This document shows positions 22,101-33,655 of a DNA stretch of 64,000 bases, one piece after another (the first letter of the stretch is position 1; the number at the start of each line of letters is the position of its first letter). The position numbers and the translations under genes are program-made. Where the stretch lies: assembly GCA_037157565.1 (NCBI GenBank), contig JAZHRO010000012.1, forward strand, positions 54,799,501 to 54,863,500, written 5' to 3'. The notes below the pieces were generated by a model. It saw nothing but the letters and a program-made list of their open reading frames with translations. It did not search any database and was not told where the DNA came from. Source of the DNA: Thalassia testudinum. Taxonomy: Eukaryota; Streptophyta; Magnoliopsida; Alismatales; Hydrocharitaceae.

Positions 22101-23780
22101 ATGGAGGGGAAGGCCATTTCCACAAGCAGATTGGAGGGGCAATCCACCACTCGACCACCATTCTTCGAAGGAACCAACTACACTTACTGGAAGCTAAGAA
22201 TGAAGATGTGGCTTGAAGCCAACGATTTCTCCATTTGGGAGAAATGTGAATCCGCATATGTCATTCCCGAGAAACCAGAAACTGGTTACACAGTGGAGCA
22301 AATCCATCACCTTGGACTGAATGCCAAGGCAATGAACTCACTCTACTGCACACTCAGCTCGGAGGAATTCAACCGCATCAGCCAATGCGAAATTGCCCAC
22401 GAGATCTGGAGAACCTTCGAGGTAACTCACGAAGGTACATCTAAAGTTAAATCCTCAAAGATAAACTTGTTATCACAGGAATTCGAAGCTTTCTTTATGA
22501 AGGAGAATGAAAGACTTGGTGACATGTACGCCCGATTCACGTTAATCGTGAATAACCTCAAGTCTTTAGGAAAGACATTTATAAAGGGGGAGCTTCAAGG
22601 GAAGCTCCTTCGCTCCCTTGGACCTGAGTGGGAACAAAAGGTAACAGCAATAGAAGAAGCCAACCAAGTAGAGGATTTAGACATGGAAAATCTACTTGGG
22701 AATCTCATGGCTTGCGAATCAAAAATGAAGCAAAAGAAGAAATCAATCTCATCGGAGCCAAAGAAGAAGACCTTAGCCTTCAAAGCTACTTTGGATGATG
22801 AGGTAAGTACCGATGACGAAGAATTTATTTTATTAGCTAAAAAGTTTAAAAAGTTTCTCAGAAATAGAAGAGAGATCAAGGGAAGGAAAAGAGAGGAAGA
22901 ACCTCTAATTTGCTATAATTGCAAAAAGAGAGGTCACATAAGGAAAGATTTTCCCTTACTCAAAAGGGATGATGAGAAGAAACCCAAGAAGCCTTCCGAC
23001 TACAAGAAGATCTCCAAACCGAAAGGATTCAAGAAGAAGGCGTTTCAAGCAACGTGGGATGACTCCACCTCCGAAGAAGAAGAGGAGGAGGAAACAAATG
23101 AAGAAACGACATGCTTGGGATTAATGGCAACAAATGATGGTTCTGAGTCTGAATCTGAGGAACCTGAGGTAAACTCCTACTCTTTAGATGAATTACAAGA
23201 TGCCTTTGATTCACTATATGTAGATCTTAAGAAAACAAAAACCCAAAGAAAGGCTTTAAAAGAAGAAAACTTAGAAAATAAGAGATTAATCAATGATCTT
23301 GAAGAAAAGAATCTAATTCATACAAAAGAAACCACTGCTTTAAATATGCAAATAAGAAATCTAATGATTAAGAAAGAGTCATTAACAAATGATTTGTATA
23401 CAGCAATGAGTGAACAAAAATTTTTAGATAGAGAAGAATTACTCGACAAAATCTATGTGCTTGAAAAATCAAACTCCTTTAAAAAAGATGAAAATGGCTT
23501 ACTTAGAGTAGAAATTAGGGCATTAGAAGATAAACTAGACATAATGAAAATAGAGATAAATCATCTCAAAGAAAAGTCAAACCAACTTCTTGAGGACCTA
23601 GCCAAATTTACAAAGGGAAAAGATAACTTGGACAAACTCATTGCCCATCAAAAACCTTCCTCAAGTAAATTTGGATTAGGCTTTTATGAACCTAGTCAAA
23701 GTGAGCCGAAAAAGGATCCTCCTCTAAAGGAGACCACTAATAAATACGGATCCACATTACAATGGATACCAAAAAGATAG
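22101..23780 (+). CDS. Element S gag polyprotein
   Basis: This is an intact 559-residue frame starting at an ATG 40 bases after the primer site. Residues about 15-220 are the copia-type gag capsid region (PPFFEGTNYTYWKLRMKMWLEANDF, FEVTHEGTSKVKSSKINLLSQEFEAF, FTLIVNNLKSLGK). A zinc knuckle follows at about residues 272-285, CYNCKKRGHIRKDF, whose fourth ligand Cys has become Phe. After that come acidic stretches (SEEEEEEETNEE) and a long coiled-coil-like region (about 370-530) rich in Lys, Glu and Leu. The large size and coiled coil fit SIRE-type gag. The product would assemble the virus-like particle in the cytoplasm. Pol starts in the same frame after the TAG stop. Confidence 0.9.
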   Translation: MEGKAISTSRLEGQSTTRPPFFEGTNYTYWKLRMKMWLEANDFSIWEKCESAYVIPEKPETGYTVEQIHHLGLNAKAMNSLYCTLSSEEFNRISQCEIAHEIWRTFEVTHEGTSKVKSSKINLLSQEFEAFFMKENERLGDMYARFTLIVNNLKSLGKTFIKGELQGKLLRSLGPEWEQKVTAIEEANQVEDLDMENLLGNLMACESKMKQKKKSISSEPKKKTLAFKATLDDEVSTDDEEFILLAKKFKKFLRNRREIKGRKREEEPLICYNCKKRGHIRKDFPLLKRDDEKKPKKPSDYKKISKPKGFKKKAFQATWDDSTSEEEEEEETNEETTCLGLMATNDGSESESEEPEVNSYSLDELQDAFDSLYVDLKKTKTQRKALKEENLENKRLINDLEEKNLIHTKETTALNMQIRNLMIKKESLTNDLYTAMSEQKFLDREELLDKIYVLEKSNSFKKDENGLLRVEIRALEDKLDIMKIEINHLKEKSNQLLEDLAKFTKGKDNLDKLIAHQKPSSSKFGLGFYEPSQSEPKKDPPLKETTNKYGSTLQWIPKR

Positions 23781-23801
23781 CTCTCACTTTGTTTTGTAGG
23801 G

Positions 23802-26800
23802 ATGAAAGGACATCATAATGTCAAAAATTGGATATACAAAATGAAGGATGGACGAATCAAATTAGAAAGGCCTATAGAAACACCAAGTCACCATCGAAGA
23901 TCTTTTGTAGGAGGAAGAAGGTCTACAAGGAGGAAGACATGGAGACCACCGCCACCAAGGAGGCCGATGGGTGATGGACTCCGGATGCTCCAAACATATG
24001 ATGGGAGACAAGCTCCTATTTTTGGACCTCCAACCTATGGATGGAGGAACAGTTACATTTGGCAACAACCACAATGGCCATATTATTGGCCTTGGTAAAA
24101 TAGGTAACCCTCTCTCTCCCATCTCAAATGTTTCTCTAGTTAAAGGACTAAAACATAATCTTTTAAGTGTAAGTCAAATATGTGATAAGGGCTTTAAAGT
24201 AGTGTTTACTTCTAAAATGTTTGAAATTATGCATGCATTAACCAATGAAACCCTTCTTAAGGGAACTAGATTTAAAGACATTTATGTCATAGAATTTGAT
24301 AAAAATGGCACTTATGAATGTCTTACAGCAAATGATGAGTTAAGTATATGGCATAGAAGACTAGGACATGTTCATATGAAGCTGGTTCAAAAACTAGCTA
24401 AACATGAACTAGTCCGAGGTCTTCCTAAAGGAAAATTTTTAAATGAGCCTATTTGTAATTCATGTAAATTAGGTAAGATTATAAAATCTAGTTTTAAAAG
24501 CAAAGAAGTTATATCCACATCAAGACCTTTAGAACTACTTCACCTAGATTGTTTGGACCTACAAAATATGAGAGCCTCAGTGGATGCAAATATTGCCTTG
24601 TAATTGTGGATGATTTTTCGAGGTTTTCATGGGTCTCCTTCTTGAGATCCAAAGGAGTGTTTTTCGTCTTTTCTATTTTTTGTAGGAAAGTTCTTACTGA
24701 AAAAGGCTGCCAAATCACTTGTATCCGTAGTGATCATGGGGGCGAGTTTGAAAATTCCTTGTTTGATGATTTTTGTCAAGAGCATGGTATTGCTCATGAG
24801 TTTTCTTTTCCTCGAACACCTCAACAAAATGGGGTGGTTGAGAGAAAGAACCATACTCTTCAAGAGTGCGCTCAAACATTGCTCATAGACTCGGGGTTAC
24901 CGAAGTACTTTTGGGCTGAAGCGGTTAACACGGCTTGTTATATGTTAAATCGCACCTTAATTCGATTCGGATTGCGAAAAACTTGTTTTGAACTATACTA
25001 TGGGAAAATACCCAAAATTAGTTATTTTAAAGTTTTTAGATGTCGATGTTTTGTCTTGAATACCCACTCTAATTTAGATAAATTTGATGCCAAAGGTGAA
25101 GAAGCCATCTTTATTGGTTATTCCTCACGTAGTAAGGCATATCGGGTTTTTAACAAGACCACATTAATAGTGGTGGAAACCTTCCATGTTTCCTTCGATG
25201 AATCTCCTCATTCCTCCATTGACCGAGTCAATATGGATGATGAAGATGATTCTACTATTGATGTGTTTAACATTCCAAACTCCAATATCCATAATCTTCC
25301 AAAAGATTGGATATATCAAAGGGATCATCCTGAAAGTCAAGTCATTGGAAGTGTTTCTTATGGCGTTAAAACCCGATCTCGTTTTAGTTGCTCCTTTGGT
25401 CTCTCTGCCTTTGTATCTCAAGTTGAACCCAAGGGTGTCGAGGAAGCGTGCTCCGAAGAACCTTGGATGATGGCCATACAGGAGGAACTCAACCAATTCC
25501 AAAGGAATGAAGTTTGGGATCTAGTACCTAAGCCTGAAGGGCAAACGGTAATAGGTACCAAATGGGTATTCCGGAACAAGTTGAATGAATCCGGTATGGT
25601 TATTCGAAATAAGGCTCGGTTGGTAGCACAAGGGTACAACCAAGAAGAAGGAATTGATTTTGATGAGACCTACGCTCCTGTAGCTCGACTCGAATCAATT
25701 CGCATGCTTCTTGCTTATGCCGCCTTTCTTGGCTTTAAACTCTTTCAAATGGACGTTAAGAGTGTGTTTCTTAACGGATTCATTAAGGAGGAAGTTTTTG
25801 TAAAACAACCTCCTGGTTTTGAGTCTCATGATAAGCCTCATTTTGTCTACAAATTAAACAAGGCACTATATGGTCTAAAGCAAGCTCCTAGAGCTTGGTA
25901 TGAAAGTTTCATAGACTACTTGTTAAATGCAAAATTCTCTATAGGGGAAGCTGATTCCACATTATTCATTAAAAGAAAAGGAAAAGATATTTTATTAGTT
26001 CAAATATATGTAGATGATATTATATTTGGTGCTACTAATGAATCTATGTGTAGAAAATTTTCAGAAATTATGCAGGAAGAATTCGAAATGACTTTGATGG
26101 GTGAGCTCAAGTTTTTCTTGGGCTTGCAAGTCACTCAGGTCGAAATTGGAACCTTTGTGTGTCAATCAAAATACACAAAGGAGATGCTGAGGAAATTTGA
26201 TATGAACAAAAGTAAAGGGAAGAACACTCCTATGAGTGTCACAACTTCCCTAGACTTGGACGAATCAGGTACACCCATAGATCAAAAGCTCTATCGTAGC
26301 ATAATTGGATCTTTATTGTATTTAACTTCCAGTAGACCTGATATTTTGTTTAGTACCTGCTTATGCGCTAGGTTTCAATCAAACCCTAAACAATCACACC
26401 TAAATGCTGTAAAACGAATATTTAGATATCTAGTTGACACATCTGATTATGGCTTATTCTACCCTAGGAGTCCACAATTCAACTTAGTTACATATAGCGA
26501 TGTGGACTATGCAGGTAGCCGCACTGATCGGAAGAGTACTAGTGGGACTGGCCAATTCTTGGGCGAATCACTAGTCTCTTGGTTCTCAAAGAAATAATCT
26601 AGTGTAGCTCTATCAACTACGGAAGCTGAATACATAGCCACCGCACTAGCATGTTCCCAAGTGCTTTGTATGAAAAATACTTTGAAGGATTTTAACTTGA
26701 TATTTAATAAGATAAAAATATTATGTGACAATACTAGTGCTATCAACCTCTCGAAAAATCCCGTACATCACTCTCGCACAAAACACATTGATGTTCGACA

Positions 26801-26957
26801 TCACTTCTTGAGAGATAATGTACTTAAGGGAGAAATCGAAGTTAAATTCATTTGTACTGAACTGCAATTAGCTGATATTTTCACTAAACGTTTGAATTAT
26901 GATCGCTTTAATTATATACGTAGGAAACTAGGCATATGTAAGCTAAGTGATATTTGA
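23802..26957 (+). pseudogene. Element S pol: protease, integrase, RT, RNase H (frameshifted)
   Basis: Ty1/copia pol in the order protease, integrase, RT, RNase H. The protease motif MDSGCSKHM is at about 23974. The integrase zinc finger is IWHRRLGHVH...CNSCKLGK (about 24346-24470). The integrase core has the second Asp and the Glu ([18 protein letters not shown]); the first Asp lies at a frameshift near 24550. RT spans about 25480-26260 with [23 protein letters not shown] and an intact YVDD (26007-26018). RNase H starts at [17 protein letters not shown], is cut by a TAA (26595-26597) and then reads on as STTEAEYIA...DIFTKRL to 26957. The protease to early-integrase part (about 23960-24545) is in a different frame from what precedes and follows it, so there are two offsetting frame changes. 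Confidence 0.9.
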
Positions 26958-28374
26958 AGAATTTAGTGATTGAATGGAACTTCCTTTGTCATGAGCATAG
27001 ATGGAACCTTGATTTTACTAAGTTAGAAGCCTTCATTCTCAGTTCAAACATCCAAATGCACATTCTGTGCAACATCAGATGTCTGATTAAACCATCAGAC
27101 GTCTTATACATAAAAATCCGTCGTCTAAACATCTGGGACAGACGATGATTTTATCTAACGAGAGTACTGGCAAAAGAGTCATCTCAGATGTCTGTCATCC
27201 TTCACAGACGTCTGGGGCGTCGTACAGATGTGTTGACAGACGTCTATCTATGAGTCAGAACATATACTATCAGTCGGACATCTGAATCTGTGGTTAGACG
27301 TCGCATAGGTCGTCTGACAGGAAAATAGGACGACCCTGTAACTTTAGGCCAAAATCCAGGAAGGTCTGTTTGTAGAAATCGGACGTCTAATTTTAGATTT
27401 AGATGTCCTCCTTGTCGTCTGAGACAGAAATCAGACGACAACCTGGAGAATAAATCATTTTCCAGGGAAGGATGCCTGCAGAAATCAGACGTCTAAGTTA
27501 AAAATTAGTTGTCTGATTTATCGTCTGATGGATAAAACAGACGTCGCCATCAGAAAGGTTAAAATCCCTGTAGTCAAATCCAGACGTCTGACATCATCTC
27601 CAGACGTCTGATCGGGGAAAAATCTGCGAATCACGACTGTTCTCTGGATGGTTTGAAATGCAAATCTCCCCAACTTTAGGGGGAGACTTGCTCCATGACC
27701 TTGGGATATAAGATCCCCTTCTCAAGGTCCCACTCCCCTCTCCCGAATCCCTATCGCTCTCCCTCACACCCGACGGCCCACAGCAGCAGTTGGCGAAGTT
27801 CTGCTCGCCGCCAGACGACCGTCGCGCCTCTTCGACGACTGGTGGAACTGCTGCTCCTCTGCACGCGTCCTCCCTGCCTCTCAACTGCGCATTTGGAGGC
27901 TTCCCTCCTCCCATGGGTATACCCCCTCAACTCCTAGGGCATCTCCATGCTCTTTTACCCATGACCTTGTAGCATCTAGTAGCATCTTGTTCTCCTTCTT
28001 GATTCACTTTGCCTACTTGCACATTTCATATCATTATCAGCCTTAGAACCCTAACCCTCGGTCAAGCCAACCTTATTAGCCCTAGCTGCATCTTCCATGG
28101 CAAGGGTATTACCTCACGAGTTTCAAGCCGACATTTTAGTGGCTTGAATCCAAAGGTATATTGCCACAACTACATGGCAAGTTGTATTGCCTCAAGGCAT
28201 ACTGCCACATATTTTTTCAATGATGATTGCATTGTTTGAATCTGCGTTGTTGAAATCTTTTGGGTGAATGTTGTTTGGTTGGATTGAATGTTCTTGTATG
28301 GATGTTTTTTCAGGTATTCTATCCTCAAAACACCACCCATTTTTTCAAAAACCTAACCGCCCATTCCACCAAAT
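26958..28374 (+). other. Spacer of S between pol and the third reading frame, with AGACGTCT cluster
   Basis: About 1.4 kb without a supported gene. The first 650 bases carry a dense series of GACGTC words (about nine exact cores between 27098 and 27607) with many decayed forms, as in the S LTRs. A pyrimidine-rich, CpG-containing stretch follows (27715-27960). Small open frames here have no recognisable domain. Confidence 0.7.
27070..27612. repeat. AGACGTCT motif cluster downstream of S pol
   Basis: Exact cores occur in CATCAGACGTCTTA, CACAGACGTCTGG, GACAGACGTCTA, TTAGACGTCGCA, TCGGACGTCTAA, TCAGACGTCTAA, CCAGACGTCTGA and similar words, in both orientations at intervals of 20-110 bases. Confidence 0.85.
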
Positions 28375-29481
28375 ATGCCTCCCTGTAGGAAGCAATTTGA
28401 GGGATCTTCCACTTCCTCTTCCACCTATTTGGCAGATCAACTGCGGGGCAACATCGCTAGGCAGCGAATTCGTCATTTCGCAAATGCGAAAGTTAAATGC
28501 CCTCGTTTTATTGTTTGAAATGATTTTGCCCATTTGAACCTTCGGGAACACTTCCAAACTCTCCATCTCTTTCAATATTTTGACCATCAAGTCCACTCCG
28601 ACATTGGAACTCTTGGTGTGTTCCCTGATCTTTGCCATCTCTTTTATGCCAACATCGTTGAGGACTACAGCAACGATGAACTTGAACTCCATACCCGCCT
28701 ATTTGGTCGCGAAATACACATCACATCCGAAACTATTTCCGACCTTCTAGCCATCCCCAATGAGGGAAATGACTTCAATGACATTCTGACGTAATACGAC
28801 CCAGAAGTCATCAATCAAGAGTTAGTTCACCCTGAAAAATATGTTGAAAACCTTGTCACCCTACCATGCAAAAATCTCAAACCCCTTCCACGTCTACTCT
28901 CTCGCATTTTTGGGTGGGACCTCCTAAACAAATCGGGAGGTTTTGATTACATCTCGCGCCAACACAAGGCACTCCTTTTTGCGGCCGTCCGTCATATTTC
29001 TTTCAATTATTGCCACCTCATTGTTCGTGTCATGAATGAAGACCATGGGGCATCACTTCCGTTTGGGTCTATTCTATCCAAAATCTTTTCAGTCCATCGG
29101 ATTTCCATAACTGACCAAGCAGTTGACAAGAAGATTGAGCCTTACAACCAGGCCACAACCGCCAAGATGCATATACTTAGGGAGCATCTTAAGCCCGCCG
29201 ACGAGCCCATGGAAGAAGAGCCCCTTCCACCCTTTCTTGACTTCCATGAACCACGGCCCCTTCAAATAGAAGCTCCCCGCTCGAGCTTTGATGAAGCATG
29301 GGATCTAGCCACAGATTCCCTTTCCTCCGGCATCTCCCTCTTGCTACGTCGAACCGGCGAGATGTACACCTACATGGGAAGCATGCGCCGCGACATCGAC
29401 GAACTTAGATCAGATGTTCAAAACTTGCAGATGGGACACGGACCCGCTCGTTGCCACCGCCGCCAAGATCAAGAAGAATAG
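28375..29481 (+). pseudogene. Element S third reading frame downstream of pol (two in-frame stops)
   Basis: One frame runs from ATG 28375 (MPPCRKQFEGSSTSSS) to a stop at 29479-29481, interrupted only by TGA at 28516-28518 and TAA at 28792-28794. Readable blocks include HFQTLHLFQYFDHQ, FYANIVEDYSNDELELHTRLFGREIHI, TISDLLAIPNEGNDF and, at the C-terminus, a helical MRRDIDELRSDVQNLQ segment. The layout resembles the family annotated in plants as 'putative plant transposon protein' (the Transposase_32-type domain), often found behind pol in large retrotransposons. Position alone makes it comparable to env-like frames, but I see no signal peptide or membrane anchor. Role unknown. Confidence 0.7.
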
Positions 29482-29866
29482 TTTAGTGCTTCTATTTTTC
29501 TGTCTTTTTTTCTTTCTTTTATTCCAAGTTTTTATTAAGGGGCCTTGACCCCGTACTTAATATTTTTGGGAACAAATAGCTAGTCCGTGCTTAAATATTT
29601 CTATTCCTAATCAATTTTTCTTAATGCCTTGTCATCTTTTAAACATGCAATTTTATTCATGCACTCTACTTTGTAGATATCACTCTTGTAGTTTGGATTT
29701 CAACTCCCTTTAACAACCCTTCATGATGATATTCAAAAAGGGGGAGAAGAATGTAGGTAAGAACTTAAGGAATAATATAAAAACAAACTTCTTAAATAGA
29801 TAAAGACTACCAAGTACAACCTTTAGGGGGAGAAAATAGGAACCTACAGCTATATTTTGAAAATCA

Positions 29867-29882
29867 TCAAAAAGAGGGAGAT
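29867..29882 (+). promoter_or_regulatory. Polypurine tract of element S
   Basis: CATCAAAAAGAGGGAGAT directly precedes the 3' LTR; the purine run primes plus-strand synthesis. Confidence 0.85.
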
Positions 29883-31492
29883 TGTTAGTTCAACCACTTG
29901 TATATAATATTTTGATGATTTTACAAAATGAAGAAAATGAAATAAAAAAATAAAGCGTAGCATATTGTTTTCTCTCTGTAATAACATATTTGCAGGATTT
30001 CAAAAAGCTTTCCAAGACGGGAGATTAAAAGCGTGAAGACAAGTAGCATAAGTATTAGGTCTTAGGCTTTTTCATGTAAACTTTTAATGGTTGTAATTTT
30101 CATTTTATTTGAGTCTAGAAATGTTATAAAGAGCCTCCAAACATAACCTATATATAGCTAACTTAGGCTCTCTACACTTAGGATAAATTAGAAACAAAAA
30201 CCCAACACTCATACTTTTATCAGATGTCCAGAACAATGGTCAGACGTCTAATTTTCTTGTTTAAGACGTCTGACAAGTATCTCAGACGTCTAATTTCCAA
30301 GAGTTCTGCCTTCGGTTTGTCTCCTCATAAACATCAGTCAAAGCACTTCACTTTCAGACGTCGATAACCTTACACAGACGTCTGATTCTTTGCCCAGACA
30401 TCCTCAGACTAACCGTTAGACTTAGCTTAGGCAAAAATCAATTTCCAGACGTCTTGACACACTTCCAGACGTCTGCCTTTGAATCGTTGGCCATGATTTT
30501 CTGTGCGTATCTCTTTACGGCCACATAATCTTTTGGCAGAAGTAGGGGAGAGTATTTTGGTTTTCAGACATCTGGTAATGTCCTCAGACGTCCATAACGA
30601 CGTCTGATCCTCTAAACCTAGAACCCTATTTGGATCTGATCAAAACAGGAATGAATCCACCCTTCATTAGACGTCCAATAACATAATCAGACGTCTTATG
30701 AGAAAATATCAGACGTCCTTCTTTGATCCAATGGAGTCTATCTTGGATGGCCTACAGTATTAGACGACCAGAAGAACAATTAGACATCCTATAAGACATC
30801 TGATCCTAAAATTAGACGTCTGATATTGCTGTCAGACTCATCATTGCCCTGATTTGGTGTGGATTTCATCCTAAACTCTTGGGATTTGTCTCCAACGGCT
30901 AGAAGAGCTCTCCCAAGTGTTCTTGAAGGTTCCAAACTTGCCTATAAATAGACTACAACTCCTCTTAAGCAAGACACATCTCTTGAGATACAATTCCATT
31001 AGAAAAATCTCTTGCTCAGTACTCTAAGCTCCATCTTACCCTTGTGCTGTGCTAATACTCTGATCAAAGGGCAAATCCATACTCCCGGCTCACTCCGTTC
31101 TGCAAATCATCAGGGAGTTCTTTTCATGCTTAGTAGATAAGAAAGCAACTAAATTATTGGGGTGCTCTATAGGTGTTATTTTACTTCTTAATTTTTGTAC
31201 TTTGGGTTTCCGACCTGTCGGGTCCCCGTATCTTTATTTTGAATGGAGAAACCTCCGTTTAGGGATCAGAGGTGGGATTTGTAATTGAGGTACACTACCC
31301 TCATTTAAGTAGTGTGGTTAGTGGATTTATCGCCTTGTGATCAAAAATCCTAAGTCAAGAGATTGGCTTAGGTGGTGGTTTTCACCCATCTTGGGTTTCC
31401 ACCTAAAAATAATTGAGTACATTGTGTGATTTAATTTTTGTAATACAATATTCTATAATTTCACTATTCATCCCCCCTCTAGTGCAATTTCA
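29883..31492 (+). mobile_element. 3' LTR of element S
   Basis: This 1610-base direct copy of the 5' LTR has a TATA box at 30942-30951 and a GACGTC cluster at 30228-30835. It keeps more exact GACGTC cores than the 5' copy. It is followed by the target duplication AGGTG. Confidence 0.93.
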
Positions 31493-32161
31493 AGGTGCTG
31501 GTGGGTGGAAGGAAAGGCAGGCGCTGGAGGCTGAGGCACTGGAAGGTGGGCGCGGTGGGGCGTTTGCGGGTGAGCCTACAGGGGCGCTTGGTGCGATTGG
31601 AGGACGAAGGCGGGCGTGCTTGCGGGTGCAAGTGGCTAGGCGGTCTGCAGAGGGAGCTAGGGTGCGGCTACAAATGCTTACAGGGGTGCACGCCTGCGAG
31701 GGGGCGCTGGAGAAGGGCGCCTGCAGGGCTCTTGGTGCGGTGGGAAGTTGTAGATCCACAGTGCACGCTGGAGAAGATGGTGAAAGTTCTCTCCCTCGAT
31801 GATCTCCTCTCCTCTTTCTCCACCTCTTCTTTTAACTCCTCCTGGTTTGCGCCTGCGAGAGTTAAGGGATTTTCAAGTCCCTTAACTATTTCTGGCTGGC
31901 AGCTATTGAGGGTGCCCGGAGGATGGGGAAAAAAAACAGCCGCCGGTTATTTGAAAGGGTAATTTACCCTTTTCTCCTCATTCTTTTGCCAATTATTTTT
32001 CCTTCACATAAAAAGAACATATTAAGTTATAGAGTAGATATAAACCTAAATCATGATGCATGCAAACATTCCATAACTTAATATAGCTATTAACAAATCC
32101 AAAAGATACAATTAAAGTTACTTAGGCATAATATTAGTCCATTAAAATGGACTCATCAATC

Positions 32162-33655
32162 GTGAAAAAGGAGATCATCAAGTGGTTAGATGCAGGGATC
32201 ATCTACCCGATCTCCGACAGTCGGTGGGTGAGTCCAATCTAGGTTGTGCCAAAGAAGGCAGGACTCATCGTGATCACGACTGAAATAGGAGAAATCATAC
32301 CGACCCATGTGGCGAACTCGTGGAGAGTCTGCATTGATTACAGAAGACTTAATTCCTCCACAAAGAAGGAGCATTTCCCACTACCATTTATTGATCAGAT
32401 CCTCAAGAAACCAGCGGGAAATAGGTTCTTCTGCTTTTTGGACGGGTACTCCGGTTATAACCAGGTGGCAATCCATCCTGAGGGCCAAGAAAAGACCACT
32501 TTCACCTGCCCCTTCATGACGTACGCGTTCTGAAGGATGCCGTTCGGTCTCTGCAATGCACCCGCTACTTTCCAGCGGTGCATTCTTGCCATATTCTCAG
32601 ATATGGTAGGTGATTATCAGGAAGTCTACATGGATGGCTTTTCAGTATTCGGAGAATCATTTGACAATTGCCTCCTACACTTGGTCCAAATCATCAGGCA
32701 GTGCATTGACGTGAATCTAGTTCCTTCCTGGGAAAAGAGCTGCTTCATGGTGCCTGAAGGAATTGTCCTGGGACACCTCACATCAGAAAAAGGCATCTAG
32801 GTCGATCGAGCCAAGGTGAACCTAATTTCCAAATTCCTTATGCCTAGCTCAATCAAGGACATCCGATCTTTTCTAGGGCACGTCAATTTTTATCGTCGAT
32901 TCATTCCTGATTTCTCAAAGATCACGCGCCCCCTGACCACACTGCTTTCAAAGGATGTACCTTTCGAAATCTCCAAGGAATGCACTCAAGCATTTGAAAT
33001 CCTCCGTGATCGAGTTACCCAAGCCCTGATCCTACAATCCCCTGATTGGTCTCAACCCTTTAAGATCATGTGCGATGCATCTGATTTCACTGCAGGAGCA
33101 GTACTTGGGCAAAAAATTGACGGGAAACCCGTGGTCATCTACTACTCTAGCAAGACACTGGATGAGGCTCAACGTAACTACACAGTTACTGAGAAAGAGC
33201 TACTAGCCGTAGTATTTGTCCTAGAAAAATTCAAATCTTATCTCCTGGGTTCCCATGTTATCATTTACTTGGATCACACAGCTGTAAGGCATCTCCTTGT
33301 GAAGAAAGATGCGAAACCTCGATTAATCCAATGGATCTTGCTGTTGCAAGAGTTTGACATCGAGATTCATGACAAAGCGGGAAAACTGACGTGGTAACTG
33401 ATCACTTGTCCCGCCTTCCTTTTGAGATCATCGACCCTTCCAGACCCATCACGAAACATTTTCCTGATGAGAACCTCCTGACTATCAATACAGGGCTTCC
33501 ATGGTTTGCTGATATAGTAAACTACCTGGCATCACATCAGATCCCGTCCGATTGGCCAAAAGCCAAGAAGGACAAATTGCTTTCCGATGCCAAGTATTAC
33601 TTCTGGGAAGACCCGTATCTTTTCCGCATTGGTGCTGATCAGATCATTTGATGAT
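32162..33655 (+). pseudogene. Element A RT and RNase H (pol part 2)
   Basis: The RT resumes after C2: VKKEIIKWLDAGIIYPISDSRWVSPI, WRVCIDYRRLN, HFPLPFIDQIL, FCFLDGYSGYNQVAIHPE, then RMPFGLCNAPATFQRC. The catalytic loop reads YMDG (32627-32638) instead of YMDD, so the second active-site Asp is lost. In-frame stops occur near 32240, 32533 and 32798. RNase H follows from about 33068 ([42 protein letters not shown]). At about 33390 the frame shifts, and the tail (TDHLSRLPFEIIDPSRP...KYYFWEDPYLFRIG) is the linker to integrase. Athila lineage by sequence; inactive. Confidence 0.88.

Larger units (their letters stand above)
20433..31492 (+). mobile_element. Element S: complete SIRE-like Ty1/copia retrotransposon
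   Basis: The ends are TGTTAGTTCAACC (20433) and TGCAATTTCA (31492). An exact target duplication AGGTG lies at 20428-20432 and 31493-31497. LTRs are 1613 and 1610 bases. Internal order is primer site, gag, protease, integrase, RT, RNase H, a long non-coding spacer, a third reading frame and a polypurine tract. Copia order (integrase before RT), the large gag, the initiator-Met primer site and the extra frame downstream of pol point to the SIRE (Maximus) lineage. Pol carries frameshifts and a stop, so this copy is not autonomous. It is the innermost element of the nest. Confidence 0.93.
19101..32158 (-). mobile_element. LTR C2, solo LTR (minus) splitting the RT of A and holding copia element S
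   Basis: The LTR pieces are 19101-20432 and 31493-32158 (about 2.0 kb together). On the plus strand it starts TGACAAGTCAAC and ends GGACTCATCA. Flanks are GTCGT (19096-19100) and ATCGT (32159-32163), a target duplication with one change, and the RT reading of A continues across it. It shares its left end with C1 and C3 (CTAATCAA, ATAACCACTC, GGGTCGTGTCCACAGGGAGG). Its 5'-end hairpin is AGTCCATT/AATGGACT (32136-32153). The GC-rich middle gives several open frames, none convincing. Only one LTR and no internal region are present. Confidence 0.82.

Noticed and set aside
27070..27612. CRISPR-like array of GACGTC words
   Set aside because: Repeats are only 8-12 bases, occur in both orientations at irregular spacing, lie in a plant retrotransposon, and there are no cas genes.
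33391..33651. Separate 86-residue gene
   Set aside because: It is the RNase H to integrase linker of A (KYYFWEDPYLF..IG also in P) read after a frameshift.
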